Positions 27,693-37,245 of a stretch of DNA of 48,518 bases are shown here, in pieces. Source of the stretch: Streptomyces phaeoluteigriseus (GTDB lineage Bacteria > Actinomycetota > Actinomycetes > Streptomycetales > Streptomycetaceae); NCBI RefSeq assembly GCF_001896135.2, contig NZ_MPOH02000005.1, positions 332,269 through 380,786 of the forward strand, read 5' to 3'. The notes beneath the pieces were generated by a model. That model worked only from the letters and a program-made list of their open reading frames with translations. It was not told where the DNA came from and searched no databases. Numbering within the stretch: the stretch's first letter is position 1; the number at the start of each line of letters is the position of its first letter. The position numbers and the translations under genes are program-made.

Positions 27693-30110
27693 ATGCGCAC
27701 CCGCCTGAGACGAATCGTCGTCGCCGCCGTCGCCCTGCTCACCGCCGCGACGGGCACGCTCCCGGCGACCGCGGCCGACCGGCCCGACGACCGCGGCCGC
27801 GGGGAACACCCCTCCGCCGCGGCCTGTCCGCCGTCATCCGCTACACCGAGTACGGCATCCCGCACATCCTCGCCCGCGATCACGCGGACCTCGGCTTCGG
27901 CACCGGCTGGGCACAGGCCGCCGACCAGGTGTGCACCGTCGCCGACGGCTTCGTGACCGTGCGCGGCGAGCGTTCGCGGTTCTTCGGGCCCGACGCGGCG
28001 ACCGACTTCTCGCTCTCCTCGGCCGCCAGGAACCTCTCCAGCGACCTCTACTTCCGCGGGGTCCGCGAGACCGGCACCGTCGAGCGCCTGCTCGCGCGGC
28101 CCGCGCCCGCCGGTCCGAGCCGTACGGCCAAGGAGCTGATGCGGGGCTACGCGGCCGGGTACAACGCCTGGCTGCGGCAGAACCGGATCACCGACCCCAC
28201 CTGCGAGGGCGCCGCCTGGGTGCGGCCGATCACCACGCTCGACGTGGCCGCCCGCGGCTACGCGCTCGCCGTCCTCGGCGGCCAGGGCCGGGCCGTCGAC
28301 GGCATCACGGCCGCGCAGCCGCCCACCACGGGCTCCACCACACCGTCCGGCACCGCCCCCGACCCCGCGCGCACCGCCCGCGCCGCCGGCGAGCTCTTCG
28401 CCGCCGACTCCGCCGACATGGGTTCCAACGCGGTGGCGTTCGGCGGCTCCACCACGGCGAACGGCCGCGGACTGCTGCTCGGCAACCCGCACTACCCCTG
28501 GCAGGGCGGCCGCCGCTTCTGCAGTCCCAGCAGACCATCCCGGGCAGGCTCGACGTGGCCGGCGCCTCGCTGCTCGGCACGCCCACCGTGTCCATCGGCC
28601 ACAACGCGCACGTGGCCTGGAGCCACACCGTCGCCACCGGCGTCACCCTCAACCTCCACCAGCTCGCACTGGACCCGGCCGACCCGACGGTCTACCTGGT
28701 CGACGGCGCGCCCGAACGCATGACGAAGCGCTCGGTGACGTCGCGGTCCGGGGCGGCACCCCGGTGACCCGCACCCAGTGGTGGACGCGCTACGGCCCGG
28801 TGGTCACCGGCCTCGGCAGCAGCCTCCCGCTGCCCTGGACGACCACCACCGCGTACGCCCTCAACGACCCCAACTCCACCAACCTCCGCGCCTCCGACAC
28901 CGCCCTCGGTTTCGGCACCGCCCGCAGCACGGCGGACGTCCTCGGCACCCTGCGCCGCACGCAGGGCCTCCCGTGGGTCAACACGATCGCCGCCGACTCG
29001 GGCGGCCACACCCTGTTCACCCAGTCCCAGGTGCTCCCCCGCATCACCGACGAGTTGGCACAGCGCTGCTCCACCCCGCTCGGCCGGGCCACCTACCCGG
29101 CGTCCGGTGTGGCGGTCCTGGACGGCTCGCGCGGCGACTGCGCGCTCGGCCGTGACGGTGACGCCGTGGAGCCCGGCATCTTCGGGCCGGCCGCGCTGCC
29201 CACCCTCCGGGACGCGCCGTACGCGGAGAACTCCAACGACAGCGCCTGGCTGGCCAACGCGGACCGGCCGCTCACCGGCTACCAGCGGGTCTTCGGCACG
29301 ATCGGCACCGCGCGCTCCCTGCGCACCCGGGGCGCGCTGGAGGACGTGGCGGCGCTGGCCGACCGCGGCGGCCTGACCGTGCGCGACCTGCAACGGCAGC
29401 AGTACACCAACCGGGTGCCGGCCGCCGACCTCGCCGCCGCGGACGCGGCGAAGGCCTGCGCCGCACTGCCGGGCGGCACGGCGACCGGCAGCGGCGGTCA
29501 GGCCGTCGACGTGAGCGGGGCCTGCGGGGTGCTGGCCGCCTGGGACCGCACGACCGACACCGGCAGCCGGGGAGCGCTGCTCTTCGACCGCTTCTGGCGC
29601 AGGTTCCCGGCGGCCCAGCAGTGGAAGGTGCCGTTCTCGGCGGCCGACCCGGTGGGCACACCGCACACGCTGAACACGGACGCGCCGGCCTTCGCCACCG
29701 CCCTCGCGGACGCGGTCGCCGAACTGCGTGCCGCGAACATCCCGCTCGACTCCCCACTCGGTGAGCACCAGTTCGTCGTCCGCGGCGGCACCCGCATCCC
29801 CGTGCCGGGCGGCACCGAGTCCCTCGGCGTCTGGAACAAGGTCGAGTCCGTGTGGAACCCGGCGGGTGGCGGCTACACCGAGGTGTCGACCGGCTCCAGC
29901 TACCTTCAGGCCGTCGGCTGGAACGGCGGCCGCTGCCCGGTGGCCCGGACCCTGCTGACGTACTCGCAGTCCTCGAACCCGGCTTCCCGTCACCACGACG
30001 ACCAGACCCGGTTGTTCTCGGGGGAGAGGTGGGTGACGTCCCGGTTCTGCGAGAAGGACATCCTGTCCTCGCCCGCCCTGCGGGTCGTCCGGGTCGGTGA
30101 CCACAGGTGA
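27693..30110 (+). CDS. Penicillin-acylase-family amidohydrolase, secreted (three frame breaks)
   Basis: A protein of about 806 residues, matching the family. A signal peptide (MRTRLRRIVVAAVALLTAAT, then LPATAA) is followed by the alpha chain (RYTEYGIPHILARDHADLGF), then the self-processing site GSNAVAFGGS, where Ser becomes the N-terminal nucleophile of the beta chain, and GNPHYPWQG. The layout resembles aculeacin A acylase and AHL acylases, which cleave acyl amides of lipopeptides or quorum signals. Frame changes near 27815, 28518 and 28750 are each mended by adding one base, and total length returns to a multiple of three. The ATG at 27693 follows GGGAGG. Confidence 0.85.
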
Positions 30111-30129
30111 CCCTCCCCGCCGGTGACCC

Positions 30130-31683
30130 TCACACCGGCCTGGTGCGGCCCTCCCAGTACGGCTCGCGCAGCCGCCGTTTGTACAGCTTGCCGTTGGGGT
30201 CGCGGGGCATCTCGGCGATGAAGTCGATGCTGCGGGGCCGTTTGTAGCCGGCCAGCCGGTCGGCGCAGTGGGCGAGGAGGTCGGCGGCGAGTCCGGGTCC
30301 GGGCTCGTGGCCGGGGGACGGTTCGACGACGGCCCTGACCTCCTCGCCCCAGTCGTCGTGCGGGATGCCGAAGGCGGCGGCGTCGGCGACGGCGGGGTGC
30401 GCGAGCAGGGCGGACTCGATCTCCGCGGGGTAGATGTTGACGCCGCCGGAGATGATCAGGTCGATCTTGCGGTCGCGCAGGAACAGGTAGCCGTCCTCGT
30501 CGAGGCAGCCCAGGTCGCCGACGGTGAAGAAGTCGCCGACGCGGTTCCTGCGGGTCTTCGCCTCGTCCTTGTGATAGCTGAAGCCGCCCGTGCTCATCTT
30601 CATGTAGACGGTGCCGAGTTCACCGGGCGGCAGCCGGTTGCCGTCGTCGTCGAAGACGGCGAGTTCGCTGATGGGCCAGGCCTTGCCGACCGTGCCGGGC
30701 TTCTTCAGCCATTCCTCGGCGGTCGCGAAGGCACCGCCGCCCTCGCTGGCCGCGTAGTACTCCTCCACGCAGTCGCCCCACCACTCGATCATCGCGCGCT
30801 TCACATGGTCCGGGCAGGGCGCGGCGCCGTGGATGGCGTGCCGCATGGAGGAGACGTCGTGGCGCTCCTTCACGTCGTCGGGGAGGGCGAGGAGGCGGTG
30901 GAACTGGGTCGGGACCATGTGGGTGTGCGTGCAGCGGTGTTCGTCGATGAGGCGGAGCATCTCCTGCGGCGTCCACTTGTCCATCAGGACCAGTCGGTGA
31001 CCGATGTGCAGCGAGGCGCCCGCGAACTGGAGCACGGCCGTGTGGTAGAGCGGCGAGCAGACGAGGTGCACGTTGCCGTCGAAGGGCCTGATCCCGAAGA
31101 TGCCGAGGAATCCGCCGAGATACGCCTCCTCGGGCGGCTTGCCGGGCAGCGGGCGCCGGATGCCGCGGGGGCGTCCCGTCGTACCGGACGTGTAGTTCAT
31201 GACCCAGCCGAGGGTCCGGGCGGCGGGCGCCGACTCCGCTTGCCCGGCCAGGAGTTCGGCGTACGGCCGGAAGCCGGGGACCTCGCCGACGGCGTACCGG
31301 TGGGTGACGGGGAGGGCGGCCTCGTCGGCGGCCCGGCGGGCCTGGTCGGCGAAGCGTTCGTGGGCGAGGAGGACCTTCGCGCCGGAGTCGGAGACGATCC
31401 AGGCGATCTCGGGCCCGACGAGGTGGTGGTTGACGGGGACGAGGTAGAAACCGGCCTGGGTGGCGGCCAGGTAGGCGGTGAGGAACTCGGGCGAGTTGGG
31501 CAGGACGACGGCGAAGGCGTCGCCGCGCTCCATCCCGGCCGCGCGCAGCCCGTGGACGAGGCGGTTGGCGGCGGCGTGCAGACGTCCGGCGGTCCACTCC
31601 TCGCCGTCCGGCGCGATCAGCACCGTACGGCCGGGGTCCTCGGTGGCCTGGGCCCAGAAGCCGGTGGGGGGTGCGCTCGTCAC
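30130..31683 (-). CDS. Acyl-CoA synthetase (FadD type)
   Basis: A 517-residue ANL ligase. Motifs: NYTSGTTGRPRGIRRPLPG (P-loop), EEYYAASEGGG, VGDLGCLDEDGYLFLRDRK, ISGGVNIYPAEIESALLAHP and the catalytic Lys in PRDPNGKLYKRRLRE. The N-terminal part NSPEFLTAYLAATQAGFYLV is typical of fatty-acid/aryl-CoA ligases. The GTG at 31683 follows AAGGAG and overlaps the flavoprotein stop (GTGA), so the two are translationally coupled and probably act in one pathway. An operator identical in form to that of the hydratase operon lies ahead of the pair. Confidence 0.92.
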   Translation of the reverse strand: MTSAPPTGFWAQATEDPGRTVLIAPDGEEWTAGRLHAAANRLVHGLRAAGMERGDAFAVVLPNSPEFLTAYLAATQAGFYLVPVNHHLVGPEIAWIVSDSGAKVLLAHERFADQARRAADEAALPVTHRYAVGEVPGFRPYAELLAGQAESAPAARTLGWVMNYTSGTTGRPRGIRRPLPGKPPEEAYLGGFLGIFGIRPFDGNVHLVCSPLYHTAVLQFAGASLHIGHRLVLMDKWTPQEMLRLIDEHRCTHTHMVPTQFHRLLALPDDVKERHDVSSMRHAIHGAAPCPDHVKRAMIEWWGDCVEEYYAASEGGGAFATAEEWLKKPGTVGKAWPISELAVFDDDGNRLPPGELGTVYMKMSTGGFSYHKDEAKTRRNRVGDFFTVGDLGCLDEDGYLFLRDRKIDLIISGGVNIYPAEIESALLAHPAVADAAAFGIPHDDWGEEVRAVVEPSPGHEPGPGLAADLLAHCADRLAGYKRPRSIDFIAEMPRDPNGKLYKRRLREPYWEGRTRPV

Positions 31684-32804
31684 TGGCCGCTCCTTCCTGC
31701 GATGCGGTTGACGCGGTCGACGGCCCGCTCGAAGCCGCGGGTGAGGTCGTCGAAGACGGCCCGCACGCTGCGGACCTCGTTCATCCGGCCGACGATCTGC
31801 CCGACGGGTGTGCCGAGGAGGGGGTCGACCTCGTACTTCTGGATCCGTGAGACGGCGTCGGCGACGAGCAGTCCCTGAAGGGGCATCGGGAGCGTGCCGG
31901 GGCCGTCGGGGGCGTCCCAGGCGTCGGTCCACTCGGTGCGGAGCTGGCGGGCGGGCTTCCCGGTGAGGGCGCGGGAGCGGACTGTGTCGCCGGAGCCGGC
32001 CGCGAGAAGCTTGCGGGTCAGGGCGGGCGAGTGCAGGTCGGCCTCGGCGGTGGTCAGCCAGAGGGAGCCGAGCCACACGCCCTGGGCGCCGAGGGCGAGG
32101 GCGGCGGCGATCTGCCGTCCGCTGCCGATGCCGCCGGCGGCCAGCACCGGCATGGGGGCGACGGCGTCCACGACCTCGGGGGTGAGCACCATGGAGGCGA
32201 TCTCGCCGGTGTGACCGCCGGCCTCGTAGCCCTGCGCGACCACGATGTCGATGCCCGCGTCCCGGTGTTTCAGCGCGTGCCGGGCGCTGCCCGCGAGCGC
32301 GGCGACCAGCACCCCCCGCTCGTGGGCGCGGGCCACCACGTCGGCGGGCGGGGACCCCAGGGCGTTGGCCAGCAGCCGGATCGGGTAGTCGAGGGCGACG
32401 TCGAGCTGACCGCGGGCGACCTGCTCCATCCAGCCGGTGATCCGCCATCCGGACGCCTCGCCCTCGGCCAGCTCGGGTACGCCGTGCTTGGCGAGGGTGT
32501 CCCGCACGAACTGCCGGTGCCCCTCGGGGATCATCGCCTCGACGTCGGCCTCGCTCAGTGTCCGGTGCTTCGGGGCCTCGACCTTCTTCGCGGGCATGAC
32601 GACGTCGAGGCCGTAGGGTCTGCCGTCGACGTGCGTCTCGATCCAGTCGAGGTCGCGCCGGAGATCGTCGGGGGCGGTGTAGCGGACCGCGCCGAGCACG
32701 CCGAAACCGCCGGCGCGGCTGATGGCCGCCGCCACCGCGGGGAACGGCGTGAAGCCGAAGACGGCGTGCTCGACTCCCAGTTGGTTGCTCAGCTCCGTCT
32801 GCAT
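31680..32804 (-). CDS. Nitronate-monooxygenase-like FMN protein
   Basis: A 374-residue TIM-barrel flavoprotein of the 2-nitropropane dioxygenase family. FMN-binding motifs are AQGYEAGGHTGEIASM and AAGGIGSGRQIAAALALGA, then GVWLGSLWL. The start is ELSNQLGVEHAVFGFTPFPA. In actinomycetes, members next to fadD genes act in lipid or steroid catabolism (IpdC is a related reductase), so nitronate need not be the substrate. The ATG at 32804 lacks a strong ribosome site. It is the first gene of a two-gene operon with the FadD-type ligase. Confidence 0.88.
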   Translation of the reverse strand: MQTELSNQLGVEHAVFGFTPFPAVAAAISRAGGFGVLGAVRYTAPDDLRRDLDWIETHVDGRPYGLDVVMPAKKVEAPKHRTLSEADVEAMIPEGHRQFVRDTLAKHGVPELAEGEASGWRITGWMEQVARGQLDVALDYPIRLLANALGSPPADVVARAHERGVLVAALAGSARHALKHRDAGIDIVVAQGYEAGGHTGEIASMVLTPEVVDAVAPMPVLAAGGIGSGRQIAAALALGAQGVWLGSLWLTTAEADLHSPALTRKLLAAGSGDTVRSRALTGKPARQLRTEWTDAWDAPDGPGTLPMPLQGLLVADAVSRIQKYEVDPLLGTPVGQIVGRMNEVRSVRAVFDDLTRGFERAVDRVNRIAGRSGQ

Positions 32805-32846
32805 GGGCGCAGGATGCCGCAGCGGTCCGGACGACGGAAGACCTTT

Positions 32847-32863
32847 TCTGATACTCCGTCAGA
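32847..32863. promoter_or_regulatory. Operator-like palindrome TCTGA-N7-TCAGA, second copy
   Basis: The arms and 7-base spacing are the same as at 21564, and the outer flanks also agree (TT before, TT after). It lies 43-59 bases ahead of the flavoprotein start, where a repressor would block the promoter. It also lies just past the end of the regulator gene transcribed towards it. Confidence 0.6.
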
Positions 32864-32882
32864 TTCCCTGGCGCTCGGACGC

Positions 32883-33727
32883 TCAGCGGGCGACGTCCAT
32901 CCGCTGGGTGCCGATGACGGACAGCAGCCGCAGCGCCTCCTCCGACGGCGAGCCGGGGGTGGCCGTGTAGATGACGACCCGCTGGTCCCGGTCGGTGATG
33001 TCCAGGACGTCGCAGTTGACGGTGACGGGTCCGACGAGGGGGTGGTCGAAGGTCTTGCAGAGCGTGGGCCGGGCGGCCACCTCGTGGGCGGCCCACAGCC
33101 GGGCGAACTCCTCACTGCCGTCGAGGAGTTCGGCGATCAGCACGGTCAGCTCCGGGTCGTCGGGGTAGCGGGCGGCGGCGGCACGCAGGTGCTGGGCCGC
33201 GGTGCGGGCGAACTCGTCGGCGTCGGTCACGCTGTACAGCCGCCGACCGCCCGCCGGCTGCTGGAGGAACGCCCGCCGGACGACGTTGCGGTCGCGGCGC
33301 GGCAGGGCGGAGAAGTCCTCCATCAGGGCGGCGGCCAGGTCGTTCCAGGCGATGACCTCGTACGTCGCCGACAGCACGAACGCCGCGGCCTGCGGCAGCC
33401 GGTGCAGCAGGTCGACGATGCTCTGCCGCACCTCGCGCGAGGGACCCGGCGGCGGACCCTGCGGGGTGCCCGCCAGGTGGTGCAGGTGGTCGCGCTCCGC
33501 GTCCGACAGGCGCAGGGCACGCACCAGTTGGGCGAGCACCTCGCGGGACGGGTGCGGGCCGCGGGCCTGTTCCAGGCGCGTGTAGTACTCGGTGGAGATG
33601 TACGCCAGCTGCGCGACCTCCTCGCGGCGAAGGCCCGGCGTGCGACGGCGCCGCCCGGCGGGAAGCCCCACGTCGGCGGGGGTGATGCGCTCACGTCGGG
33701 TGCGTCGGCCAGTTCTCGTCGGTCCAC
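32883..33727 (-). CDS. XRE-type regulator with MmyB ligand-binding domain (frame break)
   Basis: A protein of about 281 residues. The N-terminal helix-turn-helix is TPGLRREEVAQLAYISTEYY, then TRLEQARGPHPSREVLAQLV; the C-terminal MmyB-like sensor domain (AAFVLSATYEVIAWNDLAAAL to the end) is thought to bind a fatty-acid-like ligand. The family start VDRRELAD (GTG at 33727) is in a different frame from TRRERITPADVGLP. One missing base, or the loss of a few codons' worth such as seven bases, near 33700 would explain it. It is divergent from an SDR gene, the usual target of such regulators, with a palindrome between. Confidence 0.8.
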
Positions 33728-33757
33728 GCGTCCAGTGTGCGCGGGGCCCGGCCGCCC

Positions 33758-33782
33758 AGCCAGGTACCGCCGGTGCCTGGCT
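33758..33782. promoter_or_regulatory. 25-bp palindrome between the MmyB regulator and the SDR gene
   Basis: Arms AGCCAGGTACCG and CGGTGCCTGGCT match at 11 of 12 positions around one central C. The site lies in the 86-base divergent gap, 32 bases ahead of the SDR start, the expected position for a shared operator. Confidence 0.7.
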
Positions 33783-33813
33783 GGGATGGGCGGCCGGGCG
33801 CAGGCTCGTCGGC

Positions 33814-34620
33814 ATGACGAACGCAACGCACATGACCGACGGCACGACCGGCACCACCACCGCGGGGCTGCTCGCCGGCAAGGTCGCCTTCATCACCGGA
33901 GCGGGGCGCGGCATCGGCGCCGCCGCGGCGCGCCTGTTCGCCCGCGAGGGCGCCCGGGTGCTCCTCGCGGCCCGCACGGAGAGCCAGCTCGAGGCGGTGA
34001 CCGAGGAGATCGGGGCGGCGGGCGGCACCGCCGCCCACGTCCGCTGCGACCTCGCCGACCCCGCGAGCGTCCGCGCCGCCGTCGACCGGGCCGTGGAGCT
34101 GTACGGCAGGCTCGACGTCGCCTTCAACAACGCGGCGACGATCCAGCAGCCCGGCCCGATGGACCAGCTCACGGAGGCGGAGTTCGACCACGTCCTCGCC
34201 GTCGACCTCAAGGGGCCCTGGGTGGCCATGAACGCCGAGATCGCCGCCATCCGGGCCACCGCGGGCAGCGGTGCCATCGTGAACACCTCCAGCGTCGGCA
34301 GCCTCATGGGCAACCCCACCCTGCCGGCGTACGGGGCGGCGAAGCGGGCGCTGAACAGCCTCACCGCCTCGGCGGCGATGACGTACGGCCCGGAGGGCAT
34401 CCGCGTCAACGCCATCGCTCCCGGCACCACGATGACCGAGATGATCGACGCGTGGGAGCAGGCCTCCCCCGGGATCGTCGGCCGGCTCAACGCCCAGACC
34501 CCGCTGGGCCGCGGCGCCCACCCCTCGGAGGTCGCCGAGGCCGCGGCGTGGCTGCTGAGCAACCGTGCGTCCTATGTCACCGGGACGGTGCTGCGCGTGG
34601 ACGGTGGCATGCGGTCCTGA
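33814..34620 (+). CDS. Short-chain dehydrogenase/reductase
   Basis: A 268-residue classical SDR. The cofactor motif is ITGAGRGIGAAAARLFARE (about residues 20-40), the structural NNAA follows, and the catalytic residues are Ser in VNTSSVGSL and Tyr/Lys in YGAAK. The C-terminus YVTGTVLRVDGGM is typical. The Arg after the glycine loop (LLAARTES) favours NADP. The ATG at 33814 is preferred; no clear ribosome site is visible, and a second ATG lies six codons in. Likely controlled by the divergent MmyB regulator. Confidence 0.92.
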   Translation: MTNATHMTDGTTGTTTAGLLAGKVAFITGAGRGIGAAAARLFAREGARVLLAARTESQLEAVTEEIGAAGGTAAHVRCDLADPASVRAAVDRAVELYGRLDVAFNNAATIQQPGPMDQLTEAEFDHVLAVDLKGPWVAMNAEIAAIRATAGSGAIVNTSSVGSLMGNPTLPAYGAAKRALNSLTASAAMTYGPEGIRVNAIAPGTTMTEMIDAWEQASPGIVGRLNAQTPLGRGAHPSEVAEAAAWLLSNRASYVTGTVLRVDGGMRS

Positions 34621-34669
34621 AGGCCTCTTCGGCCCGGGCCCCGACGCACCGGCGCCTCACCCGGCCGCC

Positions 34670-36246
34670 TCACCCGGTGAGGTCCTCCAGGACCGCCATG
34701 GCCGCGTTGTGCCCCGGCACCCCGCTGACCCCTCCCCCGCGCACCGCGCCGGCGCCGCACAGCAGCACGTTGGCGTGCGGGGTCTCGACGCCCCAGCGGC
34801 CCGCGCCGTCCTGGGCGTACGGCCAGGCCAGGTCGCGGTGGAAGATGTTGCCGCCGGGCAGGCCGAGGTCGCGCTCCAGGTCCAGCGGGGTCTTCGCCTC
34901 GATGCAGGGGCGGCCGTCGGCGTCGGTGGCCAGGCAGTCGGCGAGCGGCTCGGCGAGGTGCGCGTCCAGTTGGGCGAGGGTGGCCTCGAGGAGGTCCGCG
35001 CGTACGGCGTCGTTGTCCCGCTCGAAGAGCCGGGCGGGGGCGTGCAGGCCGAACAGGGTCAGTGTCTGGCAGCCCCGCTCGACCAGGTCCGGGCCGAGGA
35101 TCGTCGGGTCGGTCAGGGAGTGGCAGTAGATCTCCGACGGCGGGGCGGCGGGCAGGTCGCCGGCCGCGGCCTGGGCGTGGGCGGCGGCCAGTTGGGCGTA
35201 CCCCTCGGCGATGTGGAAGGTGCCGGCGAAGGCCTCGCGCGGGTCGACGGAGGTGTCGCGCAGCCGGGGCAGCCGTTCGAGCAGCATGTTCACCTTGAGC
35301 TGGGCGCCCTCGGCGGGGGGCGGCGGGGTGTCGCCGGTGAGGGCGGCGAGCCGCTGCGGGGAGGCGTTGACGAGGACGTGCCGGGCGGCGGCGACGCCCT
35401 CGCCGTCGGCGGTGCGGTAGGTGACCTCGGCGCGACGGCCGTCCGTGTCGATCCGCACGGCCTCGTGCCCGGTGGCGAGGACGGCGCCGGCGCTCCGGGC
35501 GGCGTCGGCCAGGGCGTCCGTCAGGGCGCCCATCCCACCGACGGGCACGTCCCAGGCGCCGGTGCGCCGCCGATCACGTGGTAGAGGAGGCAGCGGTTCT
35601 GCTTGAGGGAGGGGTCGTGGGCGTCGGCGAAGGTGCCGATCAGCGCATCCGTCAGGACGACACCCCGCACCAGGTCGTCCATGAAGTGTTCCTCGACGGC
35701 GACACCGACGGGCTCTTCGAAGAGCATCCGCCAGGCGTCCTCGTCGTCGACGCGCCGACGCAGTTCCTCGCGGGTCGGCAGCGGTGCGGTGAGCGTGGGG
35801 AAGACCCGCTCGGCGAGGCGCCCGGTCATGCCGTAGAAGCGCCGCCAGGCCGCGTACTCACGTTCCCCGCCGGTCAGCCGCGCGAACGCCTCCCGGGTGC
35901 GCGCCTCACCCCCGCCCACGAGCAGCCCCGTGGCCCGGCCGTCACGCTCCACCGGCGTGTACGACGAGATGGTGCGCCCCTGGACGCGGAAGTCCAGCCC
36001 CAGATCCCGCACGATCTTCGGCGGCAATAGGCTGACCAGGTACGAGTAGCGCGACAACCGGGCGTCCACACCGGCGAACGGCCGGGTGGAGACCGCGGCG
36101 CCCCCGGTGTGGTCCAGCCGCTCCAGCACCAGCACGGACCGCCCGGCCCGCGCCAGATAGGCGGCGGCGACCAGCCCGTTGTGACCACCACCGACGATGA
36201 CGGCGTCGTAGGCGCGACGTCCGGGGTCTCCCTCGAGTGCAGGCAT
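34670..36246 (-). CDS. Phytoene-desaturase-like FAD oxidoreductase (frame break)
   Basis: A protein of about 525 residues (CrtI/CrtO/PYROXD2-like). The FAD-binding motif DAVIVGGGHNGLVAAAYLAR lies at the N-terminus and the second FAD contact ANVLLCGAGAVRGGGVSGVP at the C-terminus. The middle segment LLYHVIGG continues in another frame as AWDVPVGGMGALTDALA; one missing G near 35570 makes GGGTGAWD, the family sequence. Not in a carotenoid cluster, so a generic desaturase or amine/acyl oxidase role is as likely. The ATG at 36246 was chosen by the family start; GAAGAA lies ahead. Confidence 0.83.
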
Positions 36247-36381
36247 GGTTCTTCGTAACACGGGGCGATCGGCACGGGCCAGGGTCGCGCGCCGGACGAC
36301 ACCCCCGCTTGGCGGCGCCGCGCGATGGGCAGGCACACACCAGCCCGGCCCAGCCGCAGCCGCTCGTGAAGGAGAGACCCC

Positions 36382-37236
36382 ATGGCCGACGGACCCCGTC
36401 AGACCGCCGCGCTCCTGGTCAACGGGCGCGGCCAGTACCTCCTCCACCTCCGGGACGCGCACCGGCCGATCTGCGATCCGGGCGCCTGGTCGCTGCCCGG
36501 TGGGGCGCGGGAGGGGGACGAGACGGCCGAGGAGGCCGTCGCACGGGAGCTGCTGGAGGAGACGGGGCTCGTGCTCGACGGGCTGACGCGGTACGGCGTC
36601 GTCGACGGCACCATCCAGGTGTTCCTGGGCCGTTGGGACGGTGATCCGGCACGGCTGTCCGTCACCGAGGGCGTCATGTTCGCCTTCTTCGACGCGGAGA
36701 CGACGGCGCGGCTCACGATGGCCCCGTGGGCGGCCGAGATCCTCGCCCTGCACCGGGCCGACGGGACGCTTCCCCCGGCCCGGCCGGTGTCGGGCCGGGG
36801 CACGGTCCCGAACGTCGTCGGCGTGCACCTGTATCTGGAGCGCGACGGCAAGGTCCTGCTCGGACTGCGCCACCCCGATCTGTCCTTCGCCCCGCTGCGA
36901 CACCACTTCCTGGCCGGTCACTGCGAGCTTGAGTCGGCGGTGGCCTGTTTGGTCCGGGAGGCCCGGGAGGAGGCCGGGCTGGAGATCGGCGCCGACGACG
37001 TCGAGCTGGTGCACACCGTCCACGTCCTCGACCGTCCCGGTACGCGGCCCCGGCTCCAGCTGGTGTTCCGGGCGCGGACCTGGAGGGGCGAGCCGCGCGT
37101 GCTGGAGCCGGACAAGTGCCTCGGCTGGGAGTGGTGGCCCCTGGACGCCCTGCCGGAACCGATGGTCGGCTATGCGCGGGCGGCCGTCGAGGGGATCCGC
37201 GACGGACGGGCGTACACGGAGCTGGGCTGGGACTGA
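36382..37236 (+). CDS. Tandem Nudix hydrolase
   Basis: A 284-residue protein with two Nudix folds. The first box GAREGDETAEEAVARELLEE is followed by TGL and fully fits GX5EX7REUXEEXGU. The second, GHCELESAVACLVREAREEA, is one residue short between the Gly and the REXXEE helix, so its metal site may be altered. Nudix enzymes cleave nucleoside diphosphates linked to another group; the substrate is unknown. The ATG at 36382 follows GAAGGAGAG. It is divergent from the FAD oxidoreductase and converges on the acyl-CoA dehydrogenase, with a 9-base gap. Confidence 0.88.
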   Translation: MADGPRQTAALLVNGRGQYLLHLRDAHRPICDPGAWSLPGGAREGDETAEEAVARELLEETGLVLDGLTRYGVVDGTIQVFLGRWDGDPARLSVTEGVMFAFFDAETTARLTMAPWAAEILALHRADGTLPPARPVSGRGTVPNVVGVHLYLERDGKVLLGLRHPDLSFAPLRHHFLAGHCELESAVACLVREAREEAGLEIGADDVELVHTVHVLDRPGTRPRLQLVFRARTWRGEPRVLEPDKCLGWEWWPLDALPEPMVGYARAAVEGIRDGRAYTELGWD

Positions 37237-37245
37237 GCGCCCCGG

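Noticed and set aside
34670..36246. Carotenoid biosynthesis cluster
   Set aside because: Only a generic CrtI-like oxidoreductase is present, with no crtE, crtB or crtY homologue nearby.
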